Shown: positions 7,322 to 16,613, numbered from the stretch's first letter. The stretch: DNA of 38,807 nt from Candidatus Omnitrophota bacterium (GCA_016206875.1 JACQQR010000267.1:1-38807), one strand, 5' to 3'. Numbers and translations: made by a program. The notes: generated by a model from the sequence alone, not told the origin.

Positions 7322-8959
7322 ATGGTTCGTGATGCGTTTGAAAGTCAAGGGGGGCACGTAAAAGTTTATCTGGAGGAAGGGGAAGAGGCAAAATTAAAAG
7401 ACGGTTCGATTTATGAAGGCACCTTTCGCAGTTTTCAAGAAGGCGAAATTGTATCCGGGGTTGTGGTTGCGATTCATAATAATAAGAAAGAGGTGTTGGT
7501 TGATTTTGGCTATAAATCCGAAGGCATTTTGAAATTGGATGAGTTTACTGAGCCTTCCACTATCCAAATTGGCATGACATTGGATGTGCTTTTGGAAAGC
7601 CGCGAAGATGATGAAGGCATGGTGATTGTTTCCAAGAAAAAAGCGGATCGAATGAAATGTTGGAATGAGCTGTTTTCCAACATGAAAGAAGGGGATGTAG
7701 TTGAAGGCCGTATTTTCAAAAAAGTGCGCGGCGGTTTTATGGTAGATATCGGCATGGAAGCTTTCCTCCCGGCCAGCCTGGTCGCATTGAAACCCACCAA
7801 AAATCCAGACCAGTTTCTGGGGCAGACCTGCAAATTCAAAATTGTGAAAATGAATTCAAAAAGAAAAAATGTGGTGTTGTCGCGCAAAGATTTTCTTGAG
7901 AACGAGAAAGCCGAAGCGCGCACCAAAATGCTCGGCACCATTCAAGTGGGCCAGGTGGTTCGCGGGCGTGTTAAAAACATCACTGATTTCGGCGCGTTTA
8001 TTGATTTGGGCGGAGTAGATGGCCTGCTGCACGTGACCGATATGAGCTGGGGCCGTATTTCTCATCCCTCTGAAGTCGTGACACTGAATCAAGATCTGGA
8101 TTTGATGGTCATTGGATTTGATCCGGATACGCACAAGATTTCTCTGGGCCTGAAACAACGTCAGCCCAGCCCGTGGGATCATGTGGCTAAAAATTATCCG
8201 GTGAACACGCGGGTGCGCGGAAAAGTGGTGAACATTTTGCCTTACGGCGCTTTTGTCGAAATCGAGAAAGGCGTGGAAGGCTTGGTGCACATCAGCGAGC
8301 TTTCCTGGACACGCCGTGTGGCTCATCCTTCCGAAATGCTCAAGATTGGCGATCAGGTGGAGTGCATCGTGCTTTCTTGCGATAGAGAAAATAAAAAGAT
8401 TGCGCTCGGAATCAAGCAAATCGAATCGAATCCCTGGCTGGATGTGGAGCAAAAATACCACGCGGGTGATGTGATTGAAGGAAAGGTGAGAAACCTAACC
8501 GATTATGGTGTTTTTGTGGAATTGGAGCCGGGTATCGGCGGCTTGGTGCATGTGTCTGATATATCTTGGTTTAAGAAAATCAATAATCCCGGGGAACTGT
8601 TTAAAAATGGAGATGGCTGCAAAGTGAAGATTCTTTCCATTGATGCAAAAGAGAGAAAAATTTCGCTGGGTATTAAGCAGTTGTTTGAAGACCCCTGGCA
8701 AGAATTGCCGGCTCATTTGGCTGTCGGAGCCACCGTCTCCGGCAAGGTAACCAAAATAGTCAATTTCGGGCTTTTTGTGGAATTGCCCGGTGGTTTTGAA
8801 GGATTAGTTCATATTTCCAAAGTGGGGGAACTTGGGGGCAAGAGTCTTGAAGAGACCTTCAAAGTGGGCCAAAATCTTGAGGTGGGCATTCTTAAAATTG
8901 ACGAAGAAAACCGCAAGATTGCGCTGACGCTTACCAAGGAAGTATTCGCAGAGAAGTGA
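7322..8959 (+). CDS. rpsA: 30S ribosomal protein S1
   Basis: RNA-binding ribosomal protein that recruits mRNA to the 30S subunit, especially mRNAs with weak Shine-Dalgarno sites. The 545-residue product carries six S1 (OB-fold) repeats. Repeats 3-6 have the typical VxGxVxxixdfGaFVdl...GLvHvSdiSW pattern, and repeats 1-2 are more divergent, as in the full-length E. coli type. The frame is open from GTG 7310, but that codon is inside the Shine-Dalgarno AAGGAAGGGTGGA; ATG 7322 has proper spacing. It has its own promoter. Several neighbouring genes lack Shine-Dalgarno sites, which makes an S1-dependent initiation route relevant (inference). Confidence 0.95.
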   Translation: MVRDAFESQGGHVKVYLEEGEEAKLKDGSIYEGTFRSFQEGEIVSGVVVAIHNNKKEVLVDFGYKSEGILKLDEFTEPSTIQIGMTLDVLLESREDDEGMVIVSKKKADRMKCWNELFSNMKEGDVVEGRIFKKVRGGFMVDIGMEAFLPASLVALKPTKNPDQFLGQTCKFKIVKMNSKRKNVVLSRKDFLENEKAEARTKMLGTIQVGQVVRGRVKNITDFGAFIDLGGVDGLLHVTDMSWGRISHPSEVVTLNQDLDLMVIGFDPDTHKISLGLKQRQPSPWDHVAKNYPVNTRVRGKVVNILPYGAFVEIEKGVEGLVHISELSWTRRVAHPSEMLKIGDQVECIVLSCDRENKKIALGIKQIESNPWLDVEQKYHAGDVIEGKVRNLTDYGVFVELEPGIGGLVHVSDISWFKKINNPGELFKNGDGCKVKILSIDAKERKISLGIKQLFEDPWQELPAHLAVGATVSGKVTKIVNFGLFVELPGGFEGLVHISKVGELGGKSLEETFKVGQNLEVGILKIDEENRKIALTLTKEVFAEK

Positions 8960-9034
8960 TGTGAAAATTGGGTTGTGAAAATTGGGTCACACCTATTCTT
9001 TACATAATGTAAAAAATAGGTGTGACCCAATTTT
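8960..9034. repeat. large palindrome TGGGTCACACCTA type with a tandem 14-bp duplication, probable terminator
   Basis: Arms 8978-9005 and 9007-9034 are complementary at 27 of 28 positions with a one-base centre, giving a near-perfect cruciform or hairpin that ends in a T-run (9031-9037). The left flank TGTGAAAATTGGGT is tandemly duplicated (8960-8973 and 8974-8987). It starts right after the rpsA stop and ends 17 nt before tyrS. Likely a REP-type element doubling as a bidirectional terminator. Confidence 0.8.
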
Positions 9035-9051
9035 TTTCAATTGTTTCCTTT

Positions 9052-10284
9052 ATGCCTTCAATTCGCGATCAAATCCAAATTTGTAAACGAGGCGCCGTCG
9101 AAGTCATTTCCGAACGGGACTTGGCTGAGAAGCTTGAACTTGCCGAAAAAAAACGCGCGCCGCTGCGTATCAAATACGGAGCCGATCCTTCGGCCCCGGA
9201 TATTCATTTAGGCCATACCGTAGCGCTGAGAAAATTGCGTGAGCTCCAGGACGTGGGCCATGTTGTGGTGTTTATTATTGGAGACTTCACGGCGCGCATC
9301 GGAGATCCTTCAGGCTCCAACGAAACCCGCAAAACAAAAACCGAAACAGAAGTCGCCCAAAACGCGCAAACCTATCAAGACCAGGTGTTTAAAATTCTTG
9401 ACCGGAAAAAAACCGAGGTGCGGTTCAATTCCGAATGGCTTGACCGCATGAAGCCCAATGATTTTCTTGCGCTGACCTCTCATTACACCGTAGCGCGCCT
9501 TCTCGAGCGCGATGATTTCCAGAAACGGTTTGAGGCTAACCGGCCCATTGTCCTTTTAGAATTTCTTTATCCGTTGCTTCAAGGGTATGACTCGGTGGCG
9601 GTTCGAGCCGACATGGAAGTGGGAGGAACGGATCAAAAATTTAATTTGCTCGTAGGCCGCGAGCTTCAGCGCACTTACGGCCAGCCGGCGCAAGTGGTGC
9701 TCACGCTTCCTATCATTGAAGGGCTGGATGGGGTGCAAAAGATGTCCAAGTCGCTGGGAAACTACATTGCCGTGAATGATTCTCCCAAAGACATGTTTGG
9801 AAAGGTGATGTCCATTCCGGACGCTTTAATGACGCGCTATGCCCAATATGTGACCGGTTGGGATCCGGCCACTTTTGAAAAATTTAAATTGGATTATGAA
9901 AGCGGAATTTTGCACCCGCGCAGTTTTAAAGCCGCCATCGGCCAGAGAATCGTCGGCCTTTTCTACGGCGATGAGAAAGCCGCAGCAGCCCGGGAAGAAT
10001 TCGACAAAATTTTCAAAGAAAAACAAACTCCAAGTGAGGTTCCTGTTTACGAAATCGCCGCTTCCAAACTTGACGCCGGCCATTCTATCAATTTGGTGAG
10101 CCTGCTCGTTGAATGCCGCTTGGCGGAGAGCCGCTCTGAGGCTCGCCGTTTCATTGAGCAAGGGGGAGTGAAAATCGACAATGCCAAAGTCAGTTCCGTT
10201 CAGGACAGGGTCTCACTGGCTCACCCAGTTATGATTCAATGCGGAAAACGCAAGTTTGTCAGGGTCAGGAAACGGGAAGCATGA
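9052..10284 (+). CDS. tyrS: tyrosyl-tRNA synthetase, TyrZ-like
   Basis: Charges tRNA-Tyr. The 410-residue product has the ADPSAPDIHLGH signature of the TyrZ-type group (HLGH at 52-55), KMSKS at 230-234 and a C-terminal S4 RNA-binding domain (about 340-405, LVECRLAESRSEARRFIEQGGVKI). The frame extends upstream to a GTG at 9022, but that codon lies inside the palindrome. ATG 9052 yields the family N-terminus, although its leader (TTTTTTCAATTGTTTCCTTT) has no Shine-Dalgarno. The stop overlaps the ABC ATPase start (ATGA), so the aaRS and the transporter cluster are translationally coupled. Confidence 0.95.
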   Translation: MPSIRDQIQICKRGAVEVISERDLAEKLELAEKKRAPLRIKYGADPSAPDIHLGHTVALRKLRELQDVGHVVVFIIGDFTARIGDPSGSNETRKTKTETEVAQNAQTYQDQVFKILDRKKTEVRFNSEWLDRMKPNDFLALTSHYTVARLLERDDFQKRFEANRPIVLLEFLYPLLQGYDSVAVRADMEVGGTDQKFNLLVGRELQRTYGQPAQVVLTLPIIEGLDGVQKMSKSLGNYIAVNDSPKDMFGKVMSIPDALMTRYAQYVTGWDPATFEKFKLDYESGILHPRSFKAAIGQRIVGLFYGDEKAAAAREEFDKIFKEKQTPSEVPVYEIAASKLDAGHSINLVSLLVECRLAESRSEARRFIEQGGVKIDNAKVSSVQDRVSLAHPVMIQCGKRKFVRVRKREA

Positions 10285-11219
10285 ATGCGCCGCTTCTTAA
10301 AGTTAGAAATCTGGTCAAAGAATTTGGAAATTTCAGGGCGGTCTCCGGCCTCACTTTTGATGTAGACTTGCACCAAGTGTTGGGCCTCCTGGGCCCAAAC
10401 GGCGCGGGGAAAACCACCACCCTACGCATGCTTTCCGGTTTTCTCACGCCGACGCAAGGCGATATTTTCATCGCCGGCTGTTCTATGCGCGAACATCCGC
10501 TTACAACGCGCAGCCAAATTGGGTACCTTCCCGAAAGCGTTCCTCTGTACAAAGAAATGAAAGTTTCGGAATATTTAAGTTTCATCGGCGGCTTGCGAGG
10601 CCTTTCCAGGGGCGGCATCAAAAAAGAGCGGGAGCGCTTGCTGGAAGATTTGGAATTGCAAAATGTAAGTTCCCGATTGATAGGGAAATTATCCAAAGGC
10701 TATAAACAGCGGGTAGGCCTGGCCCAGGCCTGGATGGGAAATCCCCGCTTGATTTTACTCGATGAACCTACTTCGGGGCTGGATCCGGAACAAACGGTTG
10801 AAATTCGTATGCTCATTGCAAAGATCAAAGAAACTTCCTGCGTCATTCTTTCCACGCACATTTTGTCCGAGGTGGAAAAAATGGCGGATAGGGTCCTCAT
10901 TTTAAACGAGGGGGCCATAGCGGCTTCGGGAAGCCCGGCTGAGTTAAGCCGCCGCCTGGCCGCCGGTAAGACATTTCGTCTTGCCGTGCGTGGGGCAGAA
11001 GAGAAAATTTTCGAGGTGTTCGATTCTATGCCCGAGATCCTCTCCGCGCGAAAACGTTTTGAAAAAGAAGGGATACTTTATTTCTCCATTCAAACCGGCC
11101 CGGAAAAAGAAATCCAGCCCCAAATAGTTCAACGGTTGGTGCATAACGGGCTCGAACTCATAGAGCTTGCCGAGGAAGAAGCGAAGCTGGAAAAGATTTT
11201 TTTGCAGTTGATACATTAA
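10281..11219 (+). CDS. ABC transporter ATPase, GldA-like
   Basis: ATP-binding subunit of an ABC-2 type exporter. The 312-residue product has Walker A GPNGAGKTT (38-46), signature LSKGYKQR, Walker B LILLDEPTSGLD and the H-loop STH. The C-terminal ~80 residues are the regulatory extension common in drug, NosF and GldA-type ATPases. The frame is open from 10239, but the ATG at 10281 overlapping the tyrS stop gives the normal N-terminus and is preceded by GGAAACGGGAAG. Followed 1 nt later by the permease, then GldG-like and DUF4340 proteins. The substrate is not known. Presence of a GldA-like ATPase does not by itself imply gliding. Confidence 0.9.
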   Translation: MNAPLLKVRNLVKEFGNFRAVSGLTFDVDLHQVLGLLGPNGAGKTTTLRMLSGFLTPTQGDIFIAGCSMREHPLTTRSQIGYLPESVPLYKEMKVSEYLSFIGGLRGLSRGGIKKERERLLEDLELQNVSSRLIGKLSKGYKQRVGLAQAWMGNPRLILLDEPTSGLDPEQTVEIRMLIAKIKETSCVILSTHILSEVEKMADRVLILNEGAIAASGSPAELSRRLAAGKTFRLAVRGAEEKIFEVFDSMPEILSARKRFEKEGILYFSIQTGPEKEIQPQIVQRLVHNGLELIELAEEEAKLEKIFLQLIH

Positions 11220-11220
11220 T

Positions 11221-11997
11221 ATGAAAAAACTGGCGATTCTTTACATTCAAGAGCTCAAAAACGCATTTCATTCTTATATTGCCTACATCCTTCTTGCGGT
11301 ATTTATCGCCATTTCCGGATTCTTTTTTGTAACATTGTCCGCTCATTTTTCATTGATTTCACAACAATGGAAGGCCGCACCGGGAATTCCCGAAATGAAC
11401 TTTAATTTAACGGAAATTGTTTTAACCGGACTTTTTGTGAATGTAGCCGGCCTGGCGCTTTTTTTTACTCCGCCTCTTACCATGAGAAGTTTTGCGGAAG
11501 AAAAACGCCAAGGCACGTTGGAACTGTTGCTCACATTGCCTATCAGCGATACGGAAGTGGTGCTGGGCAAGTTTTTTTCGTGTTATACGCTTTTTGTGCT
11601 CATGATTCTTCCGCTTTGGCTGTATCCACTGTTGATTCAACAGGCCGGGGGATATTTTGAATGGGCTACTGTGGCTTCAGGATTTTTGGGTATGCTGCTT
11701 TTGGGGGCTTCTTTTATTTCTTTGGGGATTTTTATTTCTAGCCTCACCACCAGCCAAGTCGTTAGCGCCTCACTCTCCTTCGGGGCATTTCTTTTTCTGT
11801 GGATGGCGGGCAGCTTGGAAAATGTGCCGGAGCTGGAACCTTTAATTTGGCTGGGAAATTTTTCGATGTTGGAGCATTTTAAAAGTTTAGCCAGAGGAAT
11901 TCTGGATTTGCGGGATATCGTCTTCTATCTTTTTTTTACGCTATTTTTTCTTTATGCCACTACAGTGCGGTTGGAAATCAGAAGTTTCAGGCGGTAA
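11221..11997 (+). CDS. ABC-2 type permease, GldF-like
   Basis: Integral membrane partner of the preceding ATPase, 258 residues with about six hydrophobic helices: residues ~17-38, ~60-82, a cluster near 115-137, ~145-170, ~175-198 and ~232-250. The segment FAEEKRQGTLELLLTLPISDTEVVLGKF is the cytoplasmic coupling region typical of ABC-2 and GldF permeases. The gene starts one base after the ATPase stop. Together with the next two genes it forms a four-protein envelope complex of the GldA/GldF/GldG plus DUF4340 type found in many Gram-negative phyla. Confidence 0.88.
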   Translation: MKKLAILYIQELKNAFHSYIAYILLAVFIAISGFFFVTLSAHFSLISQQWKAAPGIPEMNFNLTEIVLTGLFVNVAGLALFFTPPLTMRSFAEEKRQGTLELLLTLPISDTEVVLGKFFSCYTLFVLMILPLWLYPLLIQQAGGYFEWATVASGFLGMLLLGASFISLGIFISSLTTSQVVSASLSFGAFLFLWMAGSLENVPELEPLIWLGNFSMLEHFKSLARGILDLRDIVFYLFFTLFFLYATTVRLEIRSFRR

Positions 11998-12002
11998 AAG
12001 AG

Positions 12003-13385
12003 ATGAATCCAAATCATTCAAAAATGAGACGGTGGGGGAAGTTCCATTCAGCCGCTTCGCTCATTTTGCTTGCGGGCATTTTCGTCACATTGTATACGCT
12101 CGCCGCTCATTGGAATATTCGTTATGATTTGACTGATTCCCAGACTTATAGCCTGAGCCCGGTGACGCTTAAGGTGCTTGAAGAAATAGGCGCAGAGCCG
12201 CTTACAATCACCGGATTTTTTCCGGCCTATAGCGGTGATCGGGAAACATTTAAAGAACTCATGAAATTTTATCAGCCACTGCTTCATCAGTTGGATGTTC
12301 AGCTGGTGGACCCGGCCCGTTCGCCTTCGAAAGCGCGGGCATATCGCATTGACGCTTATGGGACGATTGTGATTGAGCTGCATGGACGCCGGGAAAAGTT
12401 TACGGGCGTCGATGAAGAAAAAATCACCAATGCACTGTTGCGCATTCTTCGCAATCAAAGAAAAAAAATTTATTTTCTCTCCGCTCATGGAGAAGCTTCT
12501 ATTTTGGATGAAAAAGCCAAAGGGTTTTCCATGCTCTTTGAGCGTCTTCAGGATGAAAATTATGAAGTGTTGCGCGGTGAATTAAAAGCAATGCCGGAAG
12601 ATACGGCTTGTTTGATTCTCGCCGGTCCGAAAACTGATTTGGAAGAAAACGAGCTTGCTTTATTGGATGCGTATCTGAGAACTGGAGGAGCGATGCTGGC
12701 GCTGGTGGATCCCGTAGACCCGGGCACACTCGCACAGTTTGAAAAATGGCTGAGCCGTTATGGCATTCGATTGGGCGGGGACATTATTGTCGATAAGCTG
12801 GGTAAAGCACTGGGCGCTGATTTTCTCGTTCCGGTCATCACGCAATATGAACGTCATGAAATCACCGAAGACTTTTCCATGACCTGCCTTCTTCCTGTGG
12901 CCAGGTCTGTGGGAGCCAGTGAACCCTTACCCCCCGGAATTGAAGTCAAGCCCTTGGCTTATAGCGGCGTCTCCAGCTGGGCGGAAACGGATTTGGAAAA
13001 TTTGCAACATGGGGAAGCATTTTTAGATCCATCCACTGACCTAAAAGGTCCCGTGCTCATTGCGGCCGCGGCTACGGGGAAGACGAACGAGAAGGATCAC
13101 AAGCCGTGGCGCATTGTGATTTTCGGCGATTCGGATTTTATTTCCAATGCCAATATCAATATTGCCGGCAACCGGGATTTTCTCTTAAGCAGTGTTGCTT
13201 GGCTCGCCGGAGAGAAAACATTAGTCAGTATACGCCACCCCAAAAGGCCCGATACGCCGCTCGTGCTCCAGGCAAAAGACAAACAGATGTTTTTTTGGCT
13301 TCCCGTACTTTACATTCCGGCCGCGATTCTGTGTGCCGGTATCTGGATCAACGGGTTGCGTCGAAAAAATCCTGAAATCGCATGA
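12003..13385 (+). CDS. GldG-like ABC-associated membrane protein
   Basis: The 460-residue protein has an N-terminal helix (about 16-36), a large extracytoplasmic domain and a C-terminal helix (about 430-450). The motif RYDLTDSQTYSLSPVTLKVLEEI after the first helix is characteristic of GldG/DUF7088-type auxiliary subunits, and the later region (IYFLSAHGE, GGAMLALVDP, VIFGDSDFISN) resembles the ABC-type uncharacterised transport domain with a glutamine-amidotransferase-like fold. It presumably forms the periplasmic part of the ABC complex. Its stop overlaps the next start (ATGA at 13382). Confidence 0.85.
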   Translation: MNPNHSKMRRWGKFHSAASLILLAGIFVTLYTLAAHWNIRYDLTDSQTYSLSPVTLKVLEEIGAEPLTITGFFPAYSGDRETFKELMKFYQPLLHQLDVQLVDPARSPSKARAYRIDAYGTIVIELHGRREKFTGVDEEKITNALLRILRNQRKKIYFLSAHGEASILDEKAKGFSMLFERLQDENYEVLRGELKAMPEDTACLILAGPKTDLEENELALLDAYLRTGGAMLALVDPVDPGTLAQFEKWLSRYGIRLGGDIIVDKLGKALGADFLVPVITQYERHEITEDFSMTCLLPVARSVGASEPLPPGIEVKPLAYSGVSSWAETDLENLQHGEAFLDPSTDLKGPVLIAAAATGKTNEKDHKPWRIVIFGDSDFISNANINIAGNRDFLLSSVAWLAGEKTLVSIRHPKRPDTPLVLQAKDKQMFFWLPVLYIPAAILCAGIWINGLRRKNPEIA

Positions 13386-14776
13386 AAGCCCGCCGGACAC
13401 TTTTTTTTCTTTTTATTTTTTTAGCTGCTTTTTCTCTGCTTTGGTATGTTAATTTCAAGGAAAACGGGCGCAAAGAGGCCTTGTTGAAACTTGTAAAAAG
13501 CAACGCGCTTTTTCAACATCCGATTGGCGATGAAATGAATTATATCAGCATGGAACATCCGCATCAGAAGCCCATAGTGCTTCAAATGGAAAATGGCAAC
13601 TGGAGAATCACCAGCCCGATCCAGGGGCACAGCGACGTCATGATTGCCAGGGGGCTTGTAGCCGCCCTTCGGTTCGGACGCAAAGAAGAAGTGTTTGAGC
13701 CCGAGAATGGGGAACAGGCCGCTTCCTATGGTTTGAAAGACACGGCCTTGCGCATTGGAGTGGGCACAAAAAAATCACATCGGAAACAAACGTTATTGCT
13801 CGGCCGGAAGGCGCCGCTTGGGAATCTTTACTACGCCCGGTGGGAAGGTTCCTCCCAAGTATTTTTAGTTTCAGAAAATTTGAGAAAAGCTTTCGATCGC
13901 TCGCTGGCCGGCATACGAAGACGGCTTGTGTTTGATTTTGCGCCGGACCAGGTTAAAGGTTTTAGGATATCGTTTGCCGGCCATGCCTTTGACATTGTTC
14001 GGGACGGAACCCGATGGAAGTTTTCCGGAAACTCTTCTCACGGCGGTGAGCCGGTTGACCCGGAGCAAGTGGAGGCCTATTTGGATTTGCTGAGGGGCAT
14101 TTCGGTGAGTGAGTTTGTTGACGGCCAGAATGTGAATTGGCGAGATGAGCCTTATGGAATTCGGCTTGGGCAGAATTATGTGAACGTGTATTTTGATGAA
14201 GCAAAACCTCAAATTTTGTGGATCGGATATCCTTCTCGCGAAGTGACGGGCACGTACATTCACATGCAGGGAATTTTCTCTTTGGCCCTCATTTCCTCAA
14301 AAATCGCAAAAAGACTTTCGCGCCCGGCGTCTGAATTTTACGAACGGAGAATTTGGAAAGAACCGAAACGAGTGGAGCGTATTTTGATTCAAACAGGAGG
14401 GCTTCAGCTGGATTTTAGCCGCGCAAGAGCGGGCTGGAGCCGCGGAAAAAATATTCTACTCACAAAAGAACAAAATAAATGGATGGAAAATACAATCGCG
14501 ATGATTCAGGAATTTAAGTACATTTCCTCGTATGAGAGCAATTTAAAAGAGGAGAAAGCAGGCAATGCGGTGTGTGTGGTGAAAGTGTTTTCGTCTGAGG
14601 GCCACTCCCGTGAGCCGGATTTAGAGATTCGAGTGGACGGTGAGACGCCGTTCCACGCCCAGGCTTTTGGCCGGAGGGGCATATCAGCAGGGCAAGAAGC
14701 CCGAAATTATCAAGTCTTCAAACTGGAATCCAAAGACGGAGAAATGCTTTCGGACTTGGTGCGGCATTTGATATAA
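13382..14776 (+). CDS. DUF4340 domain protein
   Basis: The 464-residue protein has an N-terminal signal-anchor (about 4-22, LFFLFIFLAAFSLLWYV) and then DUF4340-type repeats. The first covers about 55-180 (WRITSPIQGHSDVMIARGLVAALRFGRKEEVF, then YGLKDTALRIGVG), and a second related stretch covers about 190-300 (WKFSGNSSHGGEPVDPEQVEAYLDLLRG). DUF4340 proteins nearly always follow GldG-like genes and are thought to be extracytoplasmic. It is the last member of the cluster and overlaps the GldG-like gene by 4 nt. No enzymatic motif is visible. Confidence 0.82.
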   Translation: MKARRTLFFLFIFLAAFSLLWYVNFKENGRKEALLKLVKSNALFQHPIGDEMNYISMEHPHQKPIVLQMENGNWRITSPIQGHSDVMIARGLVAALRFGRKEEVFEPENGEQAASYGLKDTALRIGVGTKKSHRKQTLLLGRKAPLGNLYYARWEGSSQVFLVSENLRKAFDRSLAGIRRRLVFDFAPDQVKGFRISFAGHAFDIVRDGTRWKFSGNSSHGGEPVDPEQVEAYLDLLRGISVSEFVDGQNVNWRDEPYGIRLGQNYVNVYFDEAKPQILWIGYPSREVTGTYIHMQGIFSLALISSKIAKRLSRPASEFYERRIWKEPKRVERILIQTGGLQLDFSRARAGWSRGKNILLTKEQNKWMENTIAMIQEFKYISSYESNLKEEKAGNAVCVVKVFSSEGHSREPDLEIRVDGETPFHAQAFGRRGISAGQEARNYQVFKLESKDGEMLSDLVRHLI

Positions 14777-14777
14777 C

Positions 14778-15455
14778 ATGGCAAGTCTTCGGGAAAACAT
14801 CCAAAAATTGAGGAAGGAAATCAGTTCAGTTGCCGTTACTTCTGGAAGGAACCCGGACGAAATCCGGTTCATTCTTGTCAGTAAAACAGTTTCTACGGAT
14901 ACCATCAAAGAGGCTTATGATGTAGGCGAGAGAAATTTTGGCGAAAACCGTGTGCAGGAATTTTTGGCGAAAAAAGACGATTTGCCAAAAGACATACGAT
15001 GGCATTTCATCGGGCATCTGCAAACCAATAAAGTAAAAGAAATTATAGGCTGCACGGCATTGATTCATTCTGTAGACAGTTTGCATTTGGCCAAAGAAAT
15101 AGAAAAAGTTTCGGGCAAACTGAACCGGATCACGGAGATTTTGCTCCAAGTAAATATTTCTCATGAGCCCGAAAAATTTGGATTTAAAGAAGAAGCGCTG
15201 GAAGATGCCGTTTCAGAAATAACGCGCTTCGGCCACATCAAAATTCGCGGGTTGATGGGTATGGGCCCGCTCGGCTCGGATGAAAAAAAAATCAGGGATT
15301 CATTTATTTCATTAAGGAAGCTCAGAGAAAAAATGCAATTTAGTTTTCCGGATTTAGACTGGTCGGAGCTTTCCATGGGCATGAGCGGGGATTACCCAAT
15401 TGCCGTCGAAGAGGGCGCTACTATGCTTCGAATCGGGCGGAGGGTCTTCGGCTAA
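14778..15455 (+). CDS. yggS: YggS family PLP homeostasis protein
   Basis: Single-domain alanine-racemase-fold PLP-binding protein (225 residues) that buffers pyridoxal phosphate in the cytoplasm. PLP lysine K36 lies in LVSKTV. Other family signatures are GERNFGENRVQEF, WHFIGHLQTNKV, VNISHEPEKFGF and the C-terminal LSMGMSGDYPIAVEEGATMLRIGRRVFG. It starts 1 nt after the DUF4340 stop. The yggS-proC-yggT-yggU order that follows is widely conserved in bacteria and supports the call. Confidence 0.95.
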   Translation: MASLRENIQKLRKEISSVAVTSGRNPDEIRFILVSKTVSTDTIKEAYDVGERNFGENRVQEFLAKKDDLPKDIRWHFIGHLQTNKVKEIIGCTALIHSVDSLHLAKEIEKVSGKLNRITEILLQVNISHEPEKFGFKEEALEDAVSEITRFGHIKIRGLMGMGPLGSDEKKIRDSFISLRKLREKMQFSFPDLDWSELSMGMSGDYPIAVEEGATMLRIGRRVFG

Positions 15456-15501
15456 GAGGACAGGCGAGGAAAAACAAAGATTTGATAAATAAGGAATGAT
15501 C

Positions 15502-16302
15502 ATGAAGCCTACCATTGGTTTTGTCGGCGCAGGAAATATGGGGCAGGCCATCATACGGGGCATGTTGGCCCGGAAAGTATATTCTCCGTCTCAAATTTGT
15601 GTGTATGATGTACTGAAAAGCAAGGCCAGGGGCGTGGCTCGTGCCCTTCGTGTTCATGCCCTCGAGCATCCGAAGGAATTAGTCCAAAAAGCGGATATTT
15701 TACTTTTGGCCGTAAAACCTCAAAATTTAAGCCAAACTGCATCCGCGCTTGCTCCGTACTTTATGGTGCCTCCTCAACTGATTAGTATTTTGGCCGGAGT
15801 GCCTATACGGGCTATTAAGAAACGTTTGGGTCAAAAAGCAGCGGTTGTACGGGCTATGCCGAATTTGGCCGCAACTGTAGGCCAATCTTGCACAGCCATA
15901 ACGGGAGATAAGCGCTTACTCAGCGAAGCGCGTACGATATTTGAAACTTGCGGTATCGTACTTGAGCTTCCGGAAGAAAAGTTTCATGCCGTAACGGCTT
16001 TAAGCGGGAGCGGGCCGGCCTACTATTTCTTTTTGATGGAACTTGCTATGATAGAGGCTAAAAAATACGGGTTTAGCCCAAAGGAAGCCAGACGGCTGGC
16101 CGTACAAACGGCAAAGGGGGCGGCACTCTTAGCCCAATCGGCGCAAGAAAACCCGGAAGAATTGCGTAAGCAAGTCACCTCTAAAGGCGGCACGACCGAA
16201 GCCGCTTTACAAGTGCTATTCAAAAGAAAGTTTCCTCAGATTTTTTCTATGGCCATTGATGCAGCAGTACAACGAGGCAAACAACTAGAAAAGGCGGTGT
16301 AA
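15502..16302 (+). CDS. proC: pyrroline-5-carboxylate reductase
   Basis: Reduces pyrroline-5-carboxylate to proline. The 266-residue product has the Rossmann motif GFVGAGNMGQAI, AVKPQN, RAMPNLAATVG and the C-terminal family signature beginning at SGSGPAYYF and continuing to TSKGGTTEAALQVL. Two ATGs compete: 15496 is one base after AAGGA (15491-15495), while 15502 is 6 nt after it, so the second is chosen. It lies between yggS and yggT. Confidence 0.95.
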   Translation: MKPTIGFVGAGNMGQAIIRGMLARKVYSPSQICVYDVLKSKARGVARALRVHALEHPKELVQKADILLLAVKPQNLSQTASALAPYFMVPPQLISILAGVPIRAIKKRLGQKAAVVRAMPNLAATVGQSCTAITGDKRLLSEARTIFETCGIVLELPEEKFHAVTALSGSGPAYYFFLMELAMIEAKKYGFSPKEARRLAVQTAKGAALLAQSAQENPEELRKQVTSKGGTTEAALQVLFKRKFPQIFSMAIDAAVQRGKQLEKAV

Positions 16303-16304
16303 CG

Positions 16305-16601
16305 ATGTTCGTGCTAGCCAACTTTATTAAAGCAATCGCTCTCATTTTACAAACCGTTCTCGACATTTATTTTTGGATCATCTTGATTCGGGCCCTTCTT
16401 TCTTGGGTGAATCCCGACCCGTTGAATCCGATTGTCCGATTTTTAGAACGGGTGACGGAGCCTGTTTTGTCTCCTATCCGGAAGTTGGTGCCTCCGATGG
16501 GGATCGATTTTTCACCGCTCATCGCCGCGTTGTTGATTTATTTTATCAAGATCTTTGTGGTGGGAAGTTTATATGACCTCGGCTTTTCGTTGAGGGCATA
16601 A
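16305..16601 (+). CDS. yggT: YggT family membrane protein
   Basis: Small 98-residue integral membrane protein with two hydrophobic segments (about 5-30 and 68-90) around the conserved LIRALLSWVNPDPLNPIVRFLERVTEPVLSPIRKLVPP loop. This family is linked to osmotic tolerance and, in some phyla, cell-division placement (SepG/YlmG). It starts 2 nt after proC, with a purine-rich AAGGCGG in the end of proC acting as ribosome site. Confidence 0.92.
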   Translation: MFVLANFIKAIALILQTVLDIYFWIILIRALLSWVNPDPLNPIVRFLERVTEPVLSPIRKLVPPMGIDFSPLIAALLIYFIKIFVVGSLYDLGFSLRA

Positions 16602-16613
16602 CGGACAGAAGCC

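Noticed and set aside
7856..8461. 201-residue open frame on the minus strand inside rpsA
   Set aside because: Mirrors the repeated S1 domains and has no independent coding features.
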